The notes under the pieces are model-generated. The model made no database searches, was not told the DNA's origin, and was given only the letters and a program-made list of their open reading frames with translations. 64,000 bases of DNA, taken from assembly GCF_900142365.1 (NCBI RefSeq), contig NZ_FRAP01000011.1, positions 1 to 64,000 of the forward strand, given 5' to 3'. The translations under genes were made by a program, and so were the position numbers. This stretch comes from Pseudonocardia thermophila. Lineage in GTDB: Bacteria > Actinomycetota > Actinomycetes > Mycobacteriales > Pseudonocardiaceae. Positions 9,212 to 20,589 of this stretch are shown here, piece after piece; the stretch's first letter is position 1; each line of letters opens with the position of its first letter.

Positions 9212-10419
9212 CCCAGTCCGAGCCGGACGAGTACCTGTTCACCTCCGAGTCGGTGACCGAGGGGCACCCCGACAAGATCGCCGACGCGATCTCCGACGCG
9301 GTGCTGGACGCGGCGCTCGCGAACGACCCGCACTCGCGCGTGGCCTGCGAGACCCTGGTCACCACCGGCATGGTGGTGCTCGCGGGGGAGATCACCACAC
9401 CGCAGCAGCTGGACTACACCCGCATCGTCCGCGACACCGTCACCCGCATCGGCTACGACGACGGCCGCTACGGCTTCGACGGGCACACCTGCGCCGTCCT
9501 CGTCGCGCTCGACAAGCAGTCCCCGGACATCGCGCAGGGCGTCGACGAGGCCGCCGAGCACCGCGGCAAGCTCTCCGACGACGAGCTGGACCGCGCGGGC
9601 GCCGGGGACCAGGGCATGATGTTCGGCTACGCCACCGACGAGACACCCGAGCTCATGCCGATGCCGATCGCGCTGGCGCACCGGCTGTCGCGGCGACTGG
9701 CGGAGGTGCGCAAGGACGGCACGCTCGACTACCTGCGCCCCGACGGCAAGACCCAGGTCACCGTCCGCTACGTCGACGGCGCGCCGGTCAGGGTCGAGCG
9801 CGTGCTGATCTCCACCCAGCACGCCGAGGAGGCGACGAACGAGCAGATCCGCGAGGACCTGTGGAACCAGGTCGTCACCGCGGTGCTGCCGCCCGAGCTG
9901 TACGACGCCGCCGCGCTGAAGGCCGAGCTGCTGGTCAACCCGACCGGCCGGTTCGTGATCGGCGGCCCGGTCGGCGACGCCGGGCTCACCGGCCGAAAGA
10001 TCATCGTCGACACCTACGGCGGGTTCGCCCGCCACGGCGGCGGCGCGTTCTCCGGCAAGGACCCGTCGAAGGTCGACCGCTCCGCGGCCTACGCCGCCCG
10101 CCACGTCGCGAAGAACGTCGTCGCGGCGGGGCTGGCCCGCCGGGCCGAGGTGCAGGTGGCGTACGCGATCGGGGTGGCGCGGCCGGTCTCGATGATGATC
10201 GACACGTTCGGCACCGAGCGGGTGGACCGGCGACTGATCGAGAAGCTCGTGCACGAGCACTTCGACCTGCGCCCCGCCGCGTTCTGCAGCTACCTCGACC
10301 TGCACCGGCCCATCTACTCACCCACCTCGGCGTACGGGCACTTCGGCCGCACCGACGTCGACCTGCCCTGGGAGCGCACCGACCGGGCCGCGGCGCTGCG
10401 CGCGGCCGCCGGCCTCTGA
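9208..10419 (+). CDS. metK: S-adenosylmethionine synthetase
   Basis: The product is 403 aa, full length for MetK. It makes S-adenosylmethionine from ATP and methionine. Signature segments are present: [20 protein letters not shown] near the N-terminus (ATP/metal site), [12 protein letters not shown] (hexapeptide loop region) and [19 protein letters not shown] (P-loop-like signature 2). The ATG overlaps the preceding stop as ATGA, implying translational coupling to the MetE-like gene. As it sits in a dedicated operon it may be a second copy beside a housekeeping metK elsewhere; that cannot be seen here. Confidence 0.95.
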   Translation: MTQSEPDEYLFTSESVTEGHPDKIADAISDAVLDAALANDPHSRVACETLVTTGMVVLAGEITTPQQLDYTRIVRDTVTRIGYDDGRYGFDGHTCAVLVALDKQSPDIAQGVDEAAEHRGKLSDDELDRAGAGDQGMMFGYATDETPELMPMPIALAHRLSRRLAEVRKDGTLDYLRPDGKTQVTVRYVDGAPVRVERVLISTQHAEEATNEQIREDLWNQVVTAVLPPELYDAAALKAELLVNPTGRFVIGGPVGDAGLTGRKIIVDTYGGFARHGGGAFSGKDPSKVDRSAAYAARHVAKNVVAAGLARRAEVQVAYAIGVARPVSMMIDTFGTERVDRRLIEKLVHEHFDLRPAAFCSYLDLHRPIYSPTSAYGHFGRTDVDLPWERTDRAAALRAAAGL

Positions 10420-10430
10420 CCGGGGGGATC

Positions 10431-13220
<2,790 letters not shown>

Positions 13221-13224
<4 letters not shown>

Positions 13225-13544
13225 CGGAGCAAGATCATCACGCTGTCGTCCCCACCAACGCGGACCAGGTCGATCCTGGTGCTCCGTACATGTTCCCGGA
13301 AGGGCCCCGCTTTCTACGATCGGTCGAGGGTTCGTGCGGGGGAGAGGTGGTTGCCGTGGCCCTGGATGCAGTGGTCTCGCCGGACGGGACCCGCGATCTC
13401 GATCCGCGGGCGGAGCTGGAGGAGCTGCGCAAGGAGGTCGCGCTGCTGCGGGTCGCGCTCGTCCACGCGCGCACATCGGACGAGCCGCTGCCGCCCGCGC
13501 TGCGGCCGGCGCTCGCGAGGGCACTGCTGGCGCTGCGCGGCTGA
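13221..13544 (+). CDS. Small hypothetical protein with a Leu-rich helix
   Basis: The product is 107 aa of unknown function. The start ATG overlaps the metF-like stop (ATGA), the pattern used throughout this operon. The C-terminal half is a probable amphipathic helix (AELEELRKEVALLRVALVHA) with heptad-like Leu spacing, then a Pro-bearing turn and a second helix. No membrane segment is seen. Alternatively translation starts at the GTG near 13347, just after GGGGGAGAG, giving only the helical part. It could be an oligomerising partner of the operon enzymes, but that is speculation. Confidence 0.5.
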
Positions 13545-13623
13545 CCGCGCTACGCCGGATGCCGGATTCCTTCGGCCTTCTTACCTGCGAGACTCGGCTT
13601 CCCCGGAGCGAGGGGAGGCGGAC

Positions 13624-15051
13624 ATGACCCAGGCGCAGGCCCCGGATCGGCCGGTGGTGCACGAGACCCGGTCGATGGTCTTCCGGCAGTACTACCTCGG
13701 GTGCCTCTCGCAGGCGTCCTACCTGATCGGTGACCGCACCAGCGGGCGAGCGGTCGTCGTCGATCCGCAGCGGGACATCGGCCATTACCTCGCCGACGCC
13801 GAGGAGGCCGGGCTGCGGATCGAGCGCGTCGTGGAGACTCACGTCCACGCCGACTTCCTCTCCGGGCACCTGGAGCTGGCCGCGGCGACCGGCGCCGTCA
13901 TCTCCTACGGTTCCGCGGCCCGGGTCGAGTACCCGGTCGAGCTGCTGGCGCACGGGCAGGTGCTCTCCCTCGGCACGGTCACCCTGGAGGTCCGGCACAC
14001 CCCGGGGCACACCCCGGAGTCGATCTGCCTGCTGGTCCGGCCCCAGCCCGGCGGCCCGCCGTGGGCGGTGCTGACCGGGGACACGCTGTTCATCGGCGAC
14101 GTCGGCCGCCCCGACCTGCTCGGCTCTGCGGGCTGGTCGGCCGAGGACCTCGCTCGGGCGCTCTACCGCTCCACCCGCGACGAGCTGCTGACCCTGCCCG
14201 ACGCCGCCCTCGTCTTCCCCGCGCACGGCGCGGGTTCGGCGTGCGGGAAGAACCTGTCCACCGAGACGTCCAGCACGATCGGGGAGCAGCGGCGCACCAA
14301 CTACGCGCTCGCGCCCATGTCGGAGGACGCGTTCGTCGCCGCGGTCACCGAGGGCCTGACCGCGCCGCCGCGGTACTTCGAGTACGCCGCCCACCGCAAC
14401 CGGGAGCTGCGGCCCGTCCTCCACGAGGACGCGCCGCTGCCGCTGCTCACCCTGGCCGAGGTCGACGCGGCCCTCGCCGCCGGCGCGGTGCTCCTCGACA
14501 CCCGTGACCCGCAGGACTTCGCCGCGGGCCACCTCGTCGGTTCGATCAACGTCGGGCTCGGCGGCCGCTTCGCCGAGCAGGTCGGCCAGCTCGTCGGCCC
14601 CGACGTCGACCTGGTCCTCGTCGGTGAGGAGGACACCGCCGTCGAGGCCCGCAACCGGCTCGCCCGCATCGGCTACGACCGCGTGCTCGGCGCGCTCGCC
14701 GGTGGCCTCGGCGCCGTCGGCAGCGACCGCCTCACCGCCGCCGGCCGCGTCTCCGCCGCCGAGCTGGCGGACCTCCTCGGCCAGGTCACCGTGGTCGATG
14801 TCCGCGGCCCCGGGGAGATCGCCGCGTCCGGCACCGTGCCGGGCGCTCTCCGCATCCCGCTCCCGACGCTCATCACCCGCCTGGACGAGCTCGACCCGGC
14901 CGTCCCCACGGTCGTGCTCTGCGCGAGCGGCTTCCGCTCGTCCATCGCGGCGTCGGTGCTGCGCGCCCGCGGCTTCACCCACGTCGACGACCTCCTCGGC
15001 GGCTTCACCGCCTGGAACGACGGCCGCCGCCCGGTCGAGCACCCCAGCTGA
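13624..15051 (+). CDS. Persulfide dioxygenase-like metallo-beta-lactamase fused to two rhodanese domains
   Basis: The product is 475 aa. Residues 1-260 are a metallo-beta-lactamase fold with the THVHADFLSG metal motif, HTPGHTPES and GDTLFIGDVGRPDL, as in ETHE1/CstB-type persulfide dioxygenases. Two rhodanese domains follow. The first (about 280-365) carries VGEEDT where the active Cys should be and so looks inactive. The second (about 375-470) keeps a Cys in VLCASGFRSS. The protein would oxidise glutathione- or other low-molecular-weight persulfides to sulfite. GGGGAGG at 13613-13619 sets the start. The sulfite exporter downstream fits this role. Confidence 0.87.
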   Translation: MTQAQAPDRPVVHETRSMVFRQYYLGCLSQASYLIGDRTSGRAVVVDPQRDIGHYLADAEEAGLRIERVVETHVHADFLSGHLELAAATGAVISYGSAARVEYPVELLAHGQVLSLGTVTLEVRHTPGHTPESICLLVRPQPGGPPWAVLTGDTLFIGDVGRPDLLGSAGWSAEDLARALYRSTRDELLTLPDAALVFPAHGAGSACGKNLSTETSSTIGEQRRTNYALAPMSEDAFVAAVTEGLTAPPRYFEYAAHRNRELRPVLHEDAPLPLLTLAEVDAALAAGAVLLDTRDPQDFAAGHLVGSINVGLGGRFAEQVGQLVGPDVDLVLVGEEDTAVEARNRLARIGYDRVLGALAGGLGAVGSDRLTAAGRVSAAELADLLGQVTVVDVRGPGEIAASGTVPGALRIPLPTLITRLDELDPAVPTVVLCASGFRSSIAASVLRARGFTHVDDLLGGFTAWNDGRRPVEHPS

Positions 15052-15056
15052 CGCAG

Positions 15057-15074
15057 CGCGGCGGTTGCGCCGCG
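15057..15074 (+). terminator. GC hairpin after the persulfide dioxygenase gene
   Basis: CGCGGCG and CGCCGCG form a perfect 7-bp stem around a GTTG loop, starting 6 nt after the stop codon. No T-run follows. It could be a terminator or part of the leader of the next unit. Confidence 0.4.
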
Positions 15075-15101
15075 GCCCGTCGAAGTGGTCCACTGGACGA
15101 C

Positions 15102-15203
15102 GTGCTTGCCCGGTCCTCGCTCTTGCGGCGCACGTTCTGCGTGTGCCTGCTCGCGATGGACCAGCTCTCGGTCGACGACCGCTGCTGTCGCGCCTGCCGG
15201 TAG
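15102..15203 (+). CDS. Cysteine-rich leader peptide (candidate Cys-responsive attenuator)
   Basis: A 33-codon ORF starts at GTG 15102; a shorter 15-codon version starts at ATG 15156. It encodes Cys at codons 13, 15, 28, 29 and 32 and ends RCCRACR before TAG. Most neighbours contain very few Cys codons, so the cluster of TGC/TGT just before the stop is striking. Actinobacteria are known to carry short Cys-rich upstream ORFs in which ribosome stalling at low cysteine controls sulfur genes. This one precedes a small ORF and a TauE/SafE exporter. Ribosome sites are weak for both starts. Confidence 0.5.
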   Translation: MLARSSLLRRTFCVCLLAMDQLSVDDRCCRACR

Positions 15204-15266
15204 CGGCCCTGTCCTGCGGGACGGGTCCGCGCAGCGCGCCCTGCCGTCCCCACCGAGAGGCCAGCC

Positions 15267-15422
15267 ATGCCGTCCCGCACCGCGTCGACGTCCACGACCA
15301 CCGCTGCGAAGCCCCAGATCCAGCCGAAGCCCCCGCAGGCCACCGGCTCGCGGCTGCGTCGCCTGCTCCAGCGCACCGGTTCCGCCGTGCGCGCCGCCCA
15401 CACGAGCGTGGTTCCCTTCTGA
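15267..15422 (+). CDS. Small basic protein, 51 aa, unknown
   Basis: An ATG at 15267 follows GAGAGG (15255-15260) with a 6-nt spacer. The product starts MPSRTASTSTTTAAKPQIQ, is Ser/Thr/Pro-rich at the N-terminus and has a basic helix (SRLRRLLQRTGSAVRAAH) at the C-terminus. No family is recognised. It lies between the Cys leader and the sulfite exporter on the same strand. It may be a real small protein or a second upstream ORF. Confidence 0.4.
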   Translation: MPSRTASTSTTTAAKPQIQPKPPQATGSRLRRLLQRTGSAVRAAHTSVVPF

Positions 15423-15541
15423 GCTCCCCTTCTGAGCTCCCTGAGCATCGCCGCACCCGCCCGTTCGGCCGCGAGACCGATTGCCGCGTGCCGCGAATGA
15501 CCGTACGTTCCCGGGGTGCGTTCGCGATGTGAGAGACGCTG

Positions 15542-16360
15542 ATGGTCGCCTCGGCGCTCCTCGCCGCCGCACTCGGTGTCGCGATCGGCGCGGTCATCGG
15601 CGGCCTCGGCGGCGGCGGTGGCGTGCTCGCCGTCCCCGCGCTCGTCTACCTCCTCCACCAGGACGCCCAGGACGCCACCACCAGCAGCGTCGTGATCGTC
15701 GGCATCACCGCCCTCGTCGGGGTGCTCTCCCGCATCCGCGCCCGCCTCGTCGACTGGCGCACGGGCGCCGTCTTCGCGGTCATCGGCATCCCGGTGACCT
15801 TCCTCGGCACCGCGCTGAACCACGCCGTCAGCCAGCCCGTGCTGCTCCTGTCCTTCGCCGCCGTCACCCTCCTCGCCGCGATCGCGATGATCGTCGACGT
15901 CCGCGCCCCCACCGACCCGGACCCGCCCGCCGGCGCCGAGGGCACCCGCCCGCTCGCCACGGTCCACCCGCCCACCCAGCGCCTCGCCGGCGTCGCCGTG
16001 AAGACCGTCCTCGGCGCCGCGGCGGTCGGCTTCCTCACCGGCTTCCTCGGGGTCGGCGGCGGCTTCCTCGTCGTCCCGGTCCTCGTCGTCGGCCTGCGCA
16101 TGCCGATGAAGCTCGCCGTCGGCACCTCCCTCCTCGTCATCACCCTCAACGCGATCGCCTCCTTCGCCGCCCGCGTCCCGCAGATGGACCTCGACTGGAC
16201 CGTCGTCGCCCCCTTCACCGCGGCCGCCGTGATCGGCAGCCTCGTCGGCCGCATGGTCGCCGGCCGCCTCTCCGGCACGACGCTCACCCGCGCCTTCGCG
16301 GTGCTGCTCGTCGTGGTCGGCGTGGTGGTGGGGATCGAGAGCGTGCTCGACCTGCTCTGA
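15542..16360 (+). CDS. TauE/SafE-family sulfite/anion exporter
   Basis: The product is 272 aa and almost wholly hydrophobic, with about 8 predicted membrane helices in two halves. The family's repeated Gly-rich signature occurs twice: IGGLGGGGGVLAVPALVY near residue 20 and FLTGFLGVGGGFLVVPVLV near residue 165. TauE/SafE proteins export sulfite, sulfonates or related anions. Its place after the persulfide dioxygenase and Cys leader suggests removal of sulfite made by persulfide oxidation. GAGAG lies a few nt before the ATG. Confidence 0.88.
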   Translation: MVASALLAAALGVAIGAVIGGLGGGGGVLAVPALVYLLHQDAQDATTSSVVIVGITALVGVLSRIRARLVDWRTGAVFAVIGIPVTFLGTALNHAVSQPVLLLSFAAVTLLAAIAMIVDVRAPTDPDPPAGAEGTRPLATVHPPTQRLAGVAVKTVLGAAAVGFLTGFLGVGGGFLVVPVLVVGLRMPMKLAVGTSLLVITLNAIASFAARVPQMDLDWTVVAPFTAAAVIGSLVGRMVAGRLSGTTLTRAFAVLLVVVGVVVGIESVLDLL

Positions 16361-16433
16361 GCGTGCCGCCGGGCCGCCCCGCCCGGTGCGCTCGGGATGT
16401 GGGTGTAGGCCCGGCTGGACCCGTGCTCAATCT

Positions 16434-16485
16434 CCACGAACGGCACTGTCGTGAGCACCACTGCTTGCGGAAGTGCCGTTCGTGG
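16434..16485. repeat. Perfect 14-bp inverted repeat
   Basis: CCACGAACGGCACT (16434-16447) and AGTGCCGTTCGTGG (16472-16485) are exact inverse complements around a 24-nt loop. It lies 74 nt after the exporter stop, beside decayed genes. It could be a mobile intergenic repeat or a strong transcript hairpin. Confidence 0.6.
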
Positions 16486-16499
16486 GGTTTCGGGCTGGG

Positions 16500-16785
16500 C
16501 AGGGTCCGGCCAGCACCTCCGCAAGGCCCGCGGCGAGGTGCTGATCTTCTCCGGCTCGATGGCCGAGCACGCGGAGCAGCTGCGCGACCAGGTCCCGACC
16601 GTCCGGGAGCTGATCTGCCTCGACGCACCGCACGAGCTGGCGAAGACGACGCTCGGCGACCTCCAGCTCTGCGACGCCCGCCCGCTCCCGAACCGGACGA
16701 CGATCCGGACTCCCGCGCGATCGTGCTGGCCACCGGCGGGACGACCGGGGCCTCGAAGGCCGCCGAGTGGCCGAACTGTCTCTAC
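16500..16785 (+). pseudogene. AMP-forming acyl-CoA synthetase remnant
   Basis: Frame 2 reads KARGEVLIFSGSMAEHAEQL and then VPTVRELICLDAPHELAKTT, as in the N-terminal domain of acyl-CoA ligases. After about 16690 frame 1 takes over with DDDPDSRAIVLATGGTTGAS and KAAEWP, the phosphate-binding motif. Nothing of the C-terminal ligase domain follows. A frameshift plus loss of both ends makes this a decayed fragment. Confidence 0.65.
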
Positions 16786-16819
16786 TCGGCCGCCGTCCGC
16801 ACGCTGCAGGCTGCCTGCC

Positions 16820-16925
16820 GTCGATGGAGGCGCCGGTGCACCTGGCGGTCCAGCGGGGCACCGCGCACGCGTGGAGCAACCGGTCCGACGAACCGGCCAC
16901 GACCATGGCGACCTTGTGCACCGCG
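16820..16925 (+). pseudogene. Cupin-domain fragment
   Basis: In frame 3 the stretch VQRGTAHAWSNRSDEPATTM is typical of the second cupin motif. The first motif and the rest of a cupin are not found in any frame nearby. Taken with the adjacent ligase remnant, the 16.5-17.0 kb interval looks like genetic debris upstream of the flavoprotein gene. Confidence 0.5.
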
Positions 16926-17044
16926 AGCCGGTGGCGGACCTCCGGCGGTGGCGGTGCCGAGGCCTCCCCCTGCTCGGGCGGATCGCCGCAGCCCCGGATC
17001 CCGGTTACGATCCAGGAACATAGTTATCAGGATCGGGAGGTCTC

Positions 17045-18673
17045 ATGACTGACGCCGACGTGGTCGTCGTCGGGGCCGGCATGGGCGGCATGGCCGCCGC
17101 CGTCACCGCCGCTGAACGTGGGCTGCGCGTGGTGCTGCTGGAGAAGGGCGCCAAGGTGGGCGGCGCGGCCGCGTACTCCGGCGGGCAGGTGTGGGTGGGC
17201 AACAACCACGTCGCGGCGCGGGACGGCATCGCCGACTCGGCCGCCGACACGCTCGCCTACGTGACCGCCGCAGCCTCGCGGGACGCGTCGTCGCTGGACC
17301 GCCGACTCGCCGAGCAGTGGATCGCCGCAGCGGCCACGGCCGCTCGCTGGTTCGAGGACATCGGCGTGATCACGTGGGAGGTGATCCCCGGGTACCCGGA
17401 CTACTACTACCCGGACCTGCCGGGTTCCCGGGCCGCCGGGCGCTACCTCACGGGTGCGCCCTTCGACGGCCGCCGGCTGGGCGCCGACCGCGAGCGGCTG
17501 CTGGTGAGCCCGCACTTCCCGGTCGGGATCCAGTACGGCGAGATGTTCGCGTGGGGCGGCATGTCGTCGCGCACGGAGTGGGACTGGGACCTCGTCGCGC
17601 AGCGGCGCGCCGACGACGTCCTCACCTTCGGGACGGGGGTCGCGGCCGCGTTCTTCCGCGGCGTGCTCGACCGCGGCGTGGACGTGCGGACCGGACACGA
17701 GGTGATCGGCCTGGTCGTGCGCGACGGTGCGGTGACGGGAGTGCGCGTGCGCGGCCCCGAAGGGGAGACGACGATCTCCGGCCAGGTCGTCCTGTGCACC
17801 GGCGCGCACGACTGGTCGGCCGAGCTCTCGGCGAAGTTCACCGGCATCCCGGACGACGACGGCGGGAGCGTCGCCCCGAACACCGTGACCGGCGACGCGA
17901 TCGCGCTGGTCGAGCCCGTGGGCGCAACCCCGGCTGCGCTGCCCGCGTGGGCCGCGCCCGTCCTGCCCGGTTACCGGCTGGCCGAGCCGGCGTTCGACGG
18001 CGACACCGGCTACCGGGCCTGCTTCGAGCACTGCCTGCCGCACACGTTCCTCGTCAACGCCCGCGGCGAGCGGTTCTGCGACGACGCGTTCCACCCCCGG
18101 ATCGTCGCCGCGGCGCTGGGCGACGAGCAGGGCGGCAACCTGCCGTTCTTCATGATCTGGGACAGCCGCCACCACCGGAAGTACGGGCTGGGCGCGACGC
18201 CGCCGGGTGGGGAGTACCCGGCCGGGCTCGTCGCGTCGGCGCCGACGCTGCGGGAACTGGCCGTGCAGCTCGGCATCCCCGGCGACGCGCTGGAGACGAC
18301 CGCGGCGCGGTTCAACGAGCACGCCGTCGCGGGGGAGGACCCGCAGTTCGGCCGCGGCACGAACCTGTCGGTGCGGCTGTTCCGCGGTGACGGTCGGCAC
18401 GCGGCGAACCCGAACGTGGGACCGGTCGACGAGCCGCCGTTCTTCGGCATGCGGATGCGTCTGCTCAACACCGGCATCGCGGCGGCAGGGGTGCGCACCG
18501 GAGAGCACGGCCGGGTCCTGGACGGGGCGGGTGCGCCGATCCCGGGGCTGTTCGCGGCGGGGGAGTGCGCAACGCGGGCCGCGGCCGGCGTCGGCTACAA
18601 CAGCGGCTACTCGCTGAGTCGCGCGATGGCCTTCGGGTTCCTCGCGGCATCGGCGATCGCGGACGCGCGCTGA
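17045..18673 (+). CDS. FAD-dependent oxidoreductase of the fumarate reductase / 3-ketosteroid dehydrogenase superfamily
   Basis: The product is 542 aa. The FAD-binding start VVVVGAGMGGMAAAVTAAE is followed by GGAAAYSGGQVWVGNN. The C-terminal FAD-contact region is ECATRAAAGVGYNSGYSLS. These are hallmarks of the FAD_binding_2 group, which includes 3-ketosteroid delta1-dehydrogenases and fumarate reductases. The C-terminal motif differs from classical KstD, so the substrate is open (a steroid-like or cyclic ketone or enone). GGGAGG at 17035-17040 sets the ATG. It stands alone between decayed genes. The NTF2-like remnant downstream often accompanies such flavoproteins, by recall. Confidence 0.8.
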   Translation: MTDADVVVVGAGMGGMAAAVTAAERGLRVVLLEKGAKVGGAAAYSGGQVWVGNNHVAARDGIADSAADTLAYVTAAASRDASSLDRRLAEQWIAAAATAARWFEDIGVITWEVIPGYPDYYYPDLPGSRAAGRYLTGAPFDGRRLGADRERLLVSPHFPVGIQYGEMFAWGGMSSRTEWDWDLVAQRRADDVLTFGTGVAAAFFRGVLDRGVDVRTGHEVIGLVVRDGAVTGVRVRGPEGETTISGQVVLCTGAHDWSAELSAKFTGIPDDDGGSVAPNTVTGDAIALVEPVGATPAALPAWAAPVLPGYRLAEPAFDGDTGYRACFEHCLPHTFLVNARGERFCDDAFHPRIVAAALGDEQGGNLPFFMIWDSRHHRKYGLGATPPGGEYPAGLVASAPTLRELAVQLGIPGDALETTAARFNEHAVAGEDPQFGRGTNLSVRLFRGDGRHAANPNVGPVDEPPFFGMRMRLLNTGIAAAGVRTGEHGRVLDGAGAPIPGLFAAGECATRAAAGVGYNSGYSLSRAMAFGFLAASAIADAR

Positions 18674-18720
18674 CCGGATCGGGGTCGGCACGCCCAGCCG
18701 CGCGTGCCGACCCCGCGGTC

Positions 18721-19065
18721 TCAGGAGAACAACTCCTCGGACAGCTCGCCGTAGAGCACCTCGGACGGGTCGAGCTCGCGGACCGCGGTCGGGGCCGGGT
18801 CGAACCAGACCAGCTCCCTCTGCAGCTCCGGGTTCTCCCCCTCGGTGAACGGGAAGAACCACGCCAGCCTGACCGATGGGTCGTCGACCTCGACGACGGG
18901 GACCTTCTCGCCGGGGTAGGACTGGGCCATGTGCCGTGCGCGGTGACGCCCCGGTCGGCGACGAGGTGGTCGACGTCCAGCTGCCGCACGTTCGTGCCGT
19001 CGTCCACCATGCCCTGGTAGAAGCCGCGGATGTCACGTCGAGGATCGCCTTGTGGCGGGGGTTGA
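18721..19065 (-). pseudogene. NTF2/SnoaL-like protein remnant
   Basis: Joined minus-strand frames give NPRHKAILD, then GMVDDGTNVRQLDVDHLVAD and RGVTAHGTW, then an intact tail beginning MAQSYPGEKVPVVEVDDPSV (18930 down to 18721). The pattern and length recall small nuclear-transport-factor-2-like proteins. At least two frame changes are needed and the N-terminus is cut off where the HycE-like gene ends (19066). The last 69 codons could still be translated from ATG 18930, but would not make a whole fold. Confidence 0.6.
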
Positions 19066-20589
19066 TCAGAGGTCGTTGCCCGCGTACGAGAGGTTGAAGC
19101 TCTTGTTGACCAGCGGGAAGTCGGGGACGATCGTGTCCGCCAGCGCGACCGGCAGCGCCGGCCAGTTGAAGAAGCTCGGATCGACGATCTTCACCCGGGT
19201 CGGCCTGCCGTCCGCGCCGAGCTCGACGCGGTGCACGATCGTTCCGCGCCAGCCCTCGACGATCCCGACGCCGGACCGCGGCCCGGCCGCGGCCGGCACC
19301 TCGGCCTCGCCGGCCGCGGCCGACTTCCCACCGGTGACCAGCGCCGCGATCGTGTCGACGGAGTGGCGGAACTCGGCGGCGCGGACGGTGAACCGGGCCA
19401 GCACGTCCCCGCCGGTGGTGTGGGGGACCGGCCGCGGAAGCGGCGCCGGCAGCCATGGGTGGTCGTAGCGGGCGTCGACGGTGAGGCCGCTGGCGCGCGC
19501 GATGTAGCCGAGCACGCCGATGTCGCTCGCCTGCGCCGCGGTGAGCACGGCGGTGCCGGTGAACCGGTCGCGGACCACGCTGTGGCCGAGCGCGAGGTCG
19601 ACGATCTCGGCCACCTCGTCGGCGAGGGCGGCCAGCGCGGTCGGATCGGGCAGGACCCGCAGGCTCGTCGCGCCCGGGCGGATCACGCCGCGCAGCAGCC
19701 GGCTGCCGGTGATCTCGTCGTTGATCCGCAGCAGCTGCTCGCGCACCGTGCCGGCGTGGCTGTTGAGGATGCCGTGCGCGACGTCGTTGCAGAGCATGCC
19801 GATGTCGGCGACGTGGTTGTACAACCGCTCCAGCTCCAGCAGGACCGCGCGGTTGCGCAGCACGTCGTCGCCGACGGTGATCCCGAGGGCGTCCTCGACG
19901 GCGGCGCAGAAGGCGAGCGTGTGCCCGACGGACGTGTCGCCGCTGATCCGCTCGGCGAGCTCGACGCACCGGTCGAGCGGGCTGCCCTGGAACAGCTTCT
20001 CGATGCCGCGGTGGACGAACCACAGCCGCGCCTTGAGGTTCAGGATCGTCTCGCCGACCACCGAGAACCGGAAGTGGCCCGGCCCGATCATGCCTGCGTG
20101 CACGGGTCCTACCGGGATCTCGTACACGCCGGGGCCCTCCACGGCGCGGAACGGGTACGGTCCGTCGACGTCGCCGAACTCGGGCGGGGCGCCCGCGTCG
20201 GACAGCATCGGGTACCAGCCCTTCGGCCAGTGGAAGTGCCGGACCAGGCGGCGGGGCAGCGGGTGGTCGGCCGGGATGATGCCGAACAGGTCGTGCAGTT
20301 CCCGCTCGAAGCGTCCGGTCGGGAACGACACCGCCGCCAGACTGGGCAGCCGCGGGTGCTCGGGATCGAGCGGCACGTGCAGCTCGACCCGCCGCTGCGG
20401 CTCGGCCGCGGAGGCGGCGCGGGTGAACAGGTACACCGCGCGCAGCCCGCCACCGGCCGGGCGGTCGTCGTGCCCGGCGACGAGGGCGACGCGGTAGCCG
20501 CCGGCCAGCAGTCCGGTGGCGTGGGCGGGCAGCTCGTCGGGTCCGATCGTCGTCGCGCCCGGGGTGGGCGGGGCGGGTGTGGCGGTCAT
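19066..20589 (-). CDS. hycE: Ehr complex large subunit (HycE/NuoCD-like, no NiFe ligands)
   Basis: The product is 507 aa. The N-terminal third resembles the NuoC/HycE 30-kDa domain (FERELHDLFGII). The rest resembles the 49-kDa/hydrogenase large subunit (WFVHRGIEKLF, AERISGDTSVGHTLAF). True NiFe hydrogenases have CxxC after the AER segment and DPCxxC near the end. Here these are AERISGDTS and VDPSFFNWP, so no NiFe centre can form. Length and gene order match M. tuberculosis Rv0087 (hycE). The start overlaps the hycQ stop (20586-20589). It is the last gene of a six-gene operon read right to left. Confidence 0.87.
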   Translation of the reverse strand: MTATPAPPTPGATTIGPDELPAHATGLLAGGYRVALVAGHDDRPAGGGLRAVYLFTRAASAAEPQRRVELHVPLDPEHPRLPSLAAVSFPTGRFERELHDLFGIIPADHPLPRRLVRHFHWPKGWYPMLSDAGAPPEFGDVDGPYPFRAVEGPGVYEIPVGPVHAGMIGPGHFRFSVVGETILNLKARLWFVHRGIEKLFQGSPLDRCVELAERISGDTSVGHTLAFCAAVEDALGITVGDDVLRNRAVLLELERLYNHVADIGMLCNDVAHGILNSHAGTVREQLLRINDEITGSRLLRGVIRPGATSLRVLPDPTALAALADEVAEIVDLALGHSVVRDRFTGTAVLTAAQASDIGVLGYIARASGLTVDARYDHPWLPAPLPRPVPHTTGGDVLARFTVRAAEFRHSVDTIAALVTGGKSAAAGEAEVPAAAGPRSGVGIVEGWRGTIVHRVELGADGRPTRVKIVDPSFFNWPALPVALADTIVPDFPLVNKSFNLSYAGNDL

